From Uloborus plumipes (Eukaryota > Arthropoda > Arachnida > Araneae > Uloboridae), in contig JAXGGA010001054.1 of assembly GCA_038373865.1 (NCBI GenBank), forward strand, positions 1-64,000: a DNA stretch of 64,000 nt, given 5' to 3'. The notes beneath the pieces are model-generated. The model was not told the DNA's origin and ran no database searches. It saw nothing but the letters and a program-made list of their open reading frames with translations. Positions 59,074 to 64,000 of this stretch are shown here, one piece after another. Both the position numbers and the translations under genes were made by a program. Numbering within the stretch: position 1 is the stretch's first letter; each line of letters starts with the position of its first letter.

Positions 59074-60536
59074 TGCATATTGAAGCGAATGCACCCACAG
59101 CTCGATCATAGCAAGACTGCAGTTACGTCCTTATTGTGGACTCCTCAGTTAGGAATAGCCAATGATCGAGCTGGAGGCAAAGATCCTCTTATTGTAGCTA
59201 AGATTGCCGACAAACTGGAAGATAAAGATAACTCATTGCATGCAAGGTAACTTATGGACGGTAACTCATTGCATACATCCTTTTTTCTTGTTTTTGCATT
59301 TTTAATTCATTCATTTTGAAAGGAATTTCAACAATGTTTAAAGGGCCGTCCATTAACAATGTCACACTCTTTACACTAACACAAAGTGTCACACCTTACA
59401 ATGAAATTTGGCAACATCCAAATTGAACAATCTTAAAAACCTTTGGTTTATTTTCGTATTTATTTGGTACATATTTTTGTAATATAAAAGAAATATAAAT
59501 TTTGTAATATAAAAGAAATATATAAACCTCTTTAAATATGGCTTCACGTGTAAAAAAAAAAAAAAAAAAAGCTTCATTGTACGAAACAGGATGCAGTTTT
59601 TCTCTTTACTTTCAGAAAAAAAAAATCTTTAAAAATCATTTTAACATGAGACACGGGTTTGCGCAGTGGAAGCAGTTGTACCGATTTTGAGATTCAGAGG
59701 TCGATCATTTTCCTTCTGACGCCACATCCTTGCATTAAAACCTGCTCTTCATCATAAATCAAAACTGAACACTTAAAACGATTTACTTTAAAAAACTCCT
59801 TTATTTGAAATATTGTCACTATGGTGATGCCTGGTGTTTTGATTGGTGACTCAATTTGATCATCTAGTTAAAAAATTTGTTCATTTTTAATTCTTTGAAA
59901 AGAAGGTTTATGCCTATGTTAAGTGAATCGAAAAATGATTTCGCCTCACAATACAAAAGGGGAAAAAAAAACATTAACAGTACTTAAAAGTTTCTGCTAA
60001 AACAAGTCGAGAGGTAATTATGCGTGCATGTATTATAAATATTCAACGAGCATTAATTAATTCAATCAAGTAATCGCTAAATCAGTCAACAAATTTGGCA
60101 ACATTTCGCCAAATAAAAGGAGTAAGAAGGAATATCTTAATAACAGCCAAAAGGGAACATTTCGTCCATGAATATTTCCTTTCGCATTCCGCGTTTGGAT
60201 TCAATGGTTCGAAATCAATAACTGGAGGGGGGGGGGGGGCGAACATTACACGAGACCGCTTTTCTCTCTCTCTTTCTCTTGAGTGGTCCCTTTCTGCGGA
60301 TTCGTTTCCATCCATCTTTTGAATGGCATGAATTATTCATGATATGTGCCTTCATTTTAAAATTCTTTATTATCGAAAAGAGGGAAAGGTGCATTTAAAT
60401 TAATGTTAAAGGATGAAAAATCACTTGTTTGAGTAAGAATATTACATAAATAATGCATTATGTTTGTTAGTGTGTGTGTGTGTGTGTGTCTCTGTTCATG
60501 TCTATGCATATCTATATCCATCTATCTACACTGTAA
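59074..60536. other. AT-rich non-coding DNA
   Basis: A weak tRNA-like stretch (about 59655-59725) is too degraded to call. (TG)n lies at 60472-60489. No gene. Confidence 0.45.
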
Positions 60537-60538
60537 AA

Positions 60539-60857
60539 AATGAATGTTGTTTTTACAGTATAATACAGTTAATTTTATAGTAATAAACTGTAAAAATTTC
60601 TAATTTTACAGTAATCAACTGTAAAATTGCAAATTTTACAGTTTATTACAGCGTATTTTACATTTTTAAACTGGACCTAGGCTGCTAGTATTATACTGTT
60701 GATTTTGCAGTATAATATTGCTAAATTTTACGGCAACAAACTGTAAAATTTCTAACTTTACAGTAACAAACTAAATTTCTAGTTTTACAGTTTATTACTG
60801 AGCATTTTACAGTTTTAAATTGAAACCTCGGCTACCAGTATTAGTAAAAATAACAGT
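60539..60857. mobile_element. MITE-like element built of ACTGTAAAAT palindromes, with ~150-bp tandem duplication
   Basis: It starts CACTGTAAAAAATG after TA (60537-60538). ATTTTACAGT or its inverse occurs repeatedly through both halves. The right end (aaaaataacagt) is degraded. Two consecutive units of about 150 bp (60553 and about 60703) share 'tttac(g/a)g.aa.(t/a)aactgtaaaa', 'ttttacagtttattac' and 'ggct(g/a)c.agtatta'. Its CACTGT terminus resembles the element at 6792. Confidence 0.6.
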
Positions 60858-60887
60858 TCCTTTTTTGAAGTATATCCATTTATTTAT

Positions 60888-61420
60888 TCAACCCATTAAT
60901 GCCTGACATTTTTTTCCAAAGATATTTTGTATACTGGTTACAAATAGTGTTTAATGGACAGGAAAAATAATTTAAAAAATATCATGTCAAAAAAAATTTT
61001 TTTATCAAAAAAAAGAAAAATCGTCATTAAAAAAGGGCGATAGGTGCCAGAAAGTACATGCTTTTTTTACAAATTTTTTTTTTCTGCCTACGATATAATA
61101 TTTAAAAACACATTTTACAAGAAGAAATAAAAGCAGCGATTAACATAAGCTGGGAAGTTGGGAATAATTTTAAAAACTTAGCTTTTTGTTTTGCGATTGT
61201 GAACGATGTAATTCTTGATAAAGGTCATAATAAAACGGCTACAGAACGCACTTTACACTGGCTAGGTGCTGCAATCTGTTAATAATGAAATGAAACAGTA
61301 CCAAAGTAATAATTGAAAATTATTATTTGGTTGAAATGTTCATTTTTAATAAATTCAGACACACTTTTTGAACCGTCCTTCCCCCCCCCCCAAAAGGGAA
61401 ACTAAGCATTAATGGGTTAA
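60888..61420. mobile_element. piggyBac-like MITE with CCCATTAATGC ends
   Basis: The body 60892-61416 begins CCCATTAATGCCTGAC and ends as the inverse of CCCATTAATGCTTAG. The right flank is TTAA (61417-61420); the left is TCAA, one change from TTAA. An internally deleted copy lies at 30561-30783 in the opposite orientation. Non-coding. Confidence 0.82.
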
Positions 61421-62985
61421 TTATTCATTTATCTGTATACGCAGGGCAACGCAGTTAGCAGGGTCACCTCGCAATTTTTCAGTTTGTTGAATGAAACTAC
61501 AAATTTTACAGAAATATGAGCATGCACATACATGTATTTAATGGCAAAAGAAACATTGATCACAATTATAGAATTATTTTTTAAGTTGCAATTTCGTAAG
61601 TTGCCGAATCGTCAGATAAAATTTGCAGAATAAGGACATTTTAGGGGAGTCACAGTGGCCTCCCGTGACTTCCCATCGAAGCTCCTCCGTCAGCTAGGAT
61701 AGTAAAAAAAATATCTAGCCCAACTTTTACGCAAGGAAGTGTTCTTGAGTCATGCTGGAATGTTTCTGCACTGCGAATTCTGATGAAAATTCAAATAAAC
61801 AAAACTTTGCGGAAAAGCTGAAAGAGGTGCTCAGATTTTAAAATGCTTCATGAGCAAACAAAACGACTTTTGACACTAAACAAAGACTTGTCCATATTGA
61901 AATGTTGTATTCAAAATTTAATTTTCAATTATTAAAATCGAAAATAAAATGTTTACCGTCATTCCTCGATTTATTTCAAAATAGCCTTTTATGTTTTCCG
62001 AACCTTTTCCCCACCAGACACTATATCGCGTGAAAACATTGCAAAGAAACTCAATAACTATATTCCTTGAACAAGAATATTAAAAATCAGTATCTTCTTG
62101 GGAAAAAAAAAAAAAAAAACAGAAATCCCAGAACTTAGCTTTGTTTAGTTTTTGCTTTTTGCTAACATAAAATCCCCTATTGTCGCCAGCTTTGATTAAT
62201 CCAAATATCTCCTGTTGAAACAGGAAAAAAAAACTTTACTATAGAAAATATGACCAATTTATAAGATATAAGTTCATGATATTTAAATTACTTTCACTAT
62301 ATTGATATTTTTATCAGCTGTCAAGAGAACCTTACTAACTAAAAAATTTAATTTTTAAATGTTGTATTTGGTGCACTGAAAAATCTTCGTTAAAAAATTG
62401 AACTAATATTGAAAACATATAATAAATCTCTAAGACAAATAATAAATCTCATACGTTTGAAAAAATGAAATGAGAAAAGTTTTTTTTTATCTTATACTAG
62501 ATGCTATTTAAGTATAAGCGAGAAAATAAAAAAATCAACTAAGCTATTGCAGAGGATTACAGAAGGTTCAATTATTGCTACATTTTTCATTATAAAATTT
62601 AAACCTTTATTTCAAAATTAATGGGAACTAATGTTTAAAAAAATATGTATTCATGCCCTGTTTCAATCTTTGACGAGGCTTAATTTTCTTCCAATTACCG
62701 GCTTCGAGGAGTTTCTTTGGCATTCTGAGCTAATGACTAATTTTTCAAGAAGCGGAATAATTATTGGATAATTAAGGCTAAGCAGTCCATATAAAATAAG
62801 AGTGTTTCAAAATGGAGTCGTTGATTAACAACACTGTTACCTCATGATCCTTATTACCTTCTTCATTTATTTATATGTTTTCGGTTTTTAAAATGTAATC
62901 GAGAAAATAAAATTTTTAAAAAGTTGCAGGCTTCCAATTGCATCGAATGAGGCTGACTGGAAAAGTTAAATAATAAGAGGGGATT
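61421..62985. other. AT-rich non-coding DNA
   Basis: No gene or repeat end is recognised. Confidence 0.5.
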
Positions 62986-63163
62986 TGGGTCGAGCCCGCT
63001 TATTGGAATATCGGTTAAAAGAATATTCCATTTAATGCAATAAATTTTCAATGCAGAAAAACTGCTGTAATTTGTCATTTTGATCCCTTAAAATAAAATA
63101 TTCCGCTTTTTGGAATATAATTTTGCGTCTTAAATTGACTTCCACAGAGCGGGCTCACCTGTA
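62986..63163. mobile_element. MITE with GAGCCCGCT ends
   Basis: Left GGGTCGAGCCCGCTTATTGG and inverted right CAGGTGAGCCCGCTCTGTGG pair imperfectly. Inner aatattcc/ggaatat motifs add a second stem. TA follows on the right (63164). Non-coding. Confidence 0.6.
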
Positions 63164-63170
63164 TCATCGA

Positions 63171-63455
63171 CATAGAAGCAAGGGGGGGGGGTCCAGAACT
63201 GTTTCAAGGGAGGGGCGATTGATTTTTCTGCTTCCCTTTACTACATACTCTTGTTTGCAAAGCTGGACTAAAACTATTTTGATCTTCGATTTCGAAATGT
63301 TTCCGGAGTCAAGCACCAAATCTCCCTTTCTTTAACATCAAAAATATTCCAAAATATCTTTTTGCTCAAAATTGAAAATTTACTGAGGGAGATTCCCTCA
63401 AGAGAGGGGCGATCGCCCCCGTTGCCACTCCCTTGCATCCGCCCTTCCATAGAAG
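63171..63455. mobile_element. possible hAT-like insertion with 8-bp direct flanks
   Basis: CATAGAAG occurs at 63171-63178 and 63448-63455. The enclosed 269 bp begins caagggggggg and ends as the inverse of gaagggcggatg, both G-rich, with gaggggcgat in both halves. The terminal repeat is weak, so the call rests on the perfect 8-bp repeat. Confidence 0.5.
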
Positions 63456-64000
63456 TATCTCAAAGTCTGGTATGAGTATCCGAAGTAATCGCACCAATAG
63501 ATTATAGGGGTACACGATAGATTTGTTAAATATGCGTAGAAAACCAATCCTAGTGTCACAGAATGCGCGCATGAAAAACCTAAAAAAAAATTTCAAAATT
63601 ATTCCTCATAGTAAAATAGTTGAAACTTTTCACCTTAAGATTACCTTACTATCAGTGAAGCTGTTATTCTACAATAAATAAATGAATGCTCCAGTGTATA
63701 GTATTATACTTTTAATCTCTATTTATTCGCAAAGGACGTTTACACTGAAATGTCACAGACACTAGGTGAGAATAGGACTGTTCTTTCTTTAGAGAAACAA
63801 AAACTTTGTAACGCTTCTCAACTGCACAGTCGTGAAACTTGCTTAAGCCTCTGCCATGTTGATGTTCTACCTCAAATTTGAAATAGCTAATAGAGTGGGA
63901 AACAACTTACATTTCTACAGTAATAATACAAAATAACAAGCTTTCTTATGGTAACACAAGATTTTTCAATTTTCAACTAGAAGGGGGCAAAGCCAGGAAC
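63456..64000. other. AT-rich non-coding DNA
   Basis: No gene or repeat end is recognised. Confidence 0.5.

Noticed and set aside
59655..59725. tRNA-like or SINE head
   Set aside because: A and B boxes are too degraded and no tail or flanking repeat was found.

Overview
The window looks like intron-poor, AT-rich intergenic DNA from an animal nuclear genome, most likely an arthropod and possibly a chelicerate. That taxon guess rests only on repeat content: RTE-like LINE tails, a Penelope-like element, Helitrons starting TCTATATA, mariner, tRNA-headed SINEs and many TA-, TTAA- and 8-bp-duplicating DNA elements. I found no host protein-coding gene that I could support. Nearly every long open frame is either a transposable-element remnant or a chance frame in repeats.

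Left part (1-9400): an AT-rich start with one CpG-richer island (1020-1760), a short palindromic element, a 690-bp hAT-type element with a perfect 8-bp target duplication (3245-3950), then a scrambled Penelope-like element (7138-8870). The N-terminal half of its reverse transcriptase is on the minus strand. The C-terminal half with a GIY-YIG endonuclease is on the plus strand. A hammerhead-like motif follows.

Middle (9400-34500): a nested stack. A TA-flanked element (9959-15537) encloses two other TA-flanked elements that sit side by side sharing one TA (10432-11756 and 11759-14327); the second holds a decayed transposase. Further on are a 1-kb foldback (18539-19599), two non-autonomous Helitrons with textbook ends (22302-23118, 28123-29719), a 2.6-kb element built of GTGCC repeats (24089-26672), piggyBac-like MITEs, a dispersed repeat carrying an internal ~147-bp satellite, and a CpG-rich promoter-like island (33740-34480).

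The most notable locus is 35257-39691: a 4.4-kb DNA transposon with TIRs starting CAGTCGACGCTCG (right end CCGTCAACGCTCG) and TA flanks. Its single large minus-strand gene (37015-39606, 863 codon positions) would encode a DDE-type transposase of a family I recognise by motif but cannot name, broken by just one in-frame TAA. A 176-bp MITE with the same ends lies at 42822-42997, inside another MITE, so a source element and a derived MITE appear to sit within 8 kb of each other.

Right part (39700-64000): two tRNA-headed SINE families (one full-length and one truncated copy of the first, one copy of the second, all with clear 12-14 bp target duplications), a decayed mariner, two Tigger-style MITEs (one with a second MITE nested in it), a 1.43-kb foldback with ~270-bp arms and internal tandem repeats, a MITE carrying CRE-like sites, and microsatellites. 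The window is mainly a record of successive insertions. Nesting order gives relative ages, and the pairs of copies allow several element ends to be defined here without outside data.
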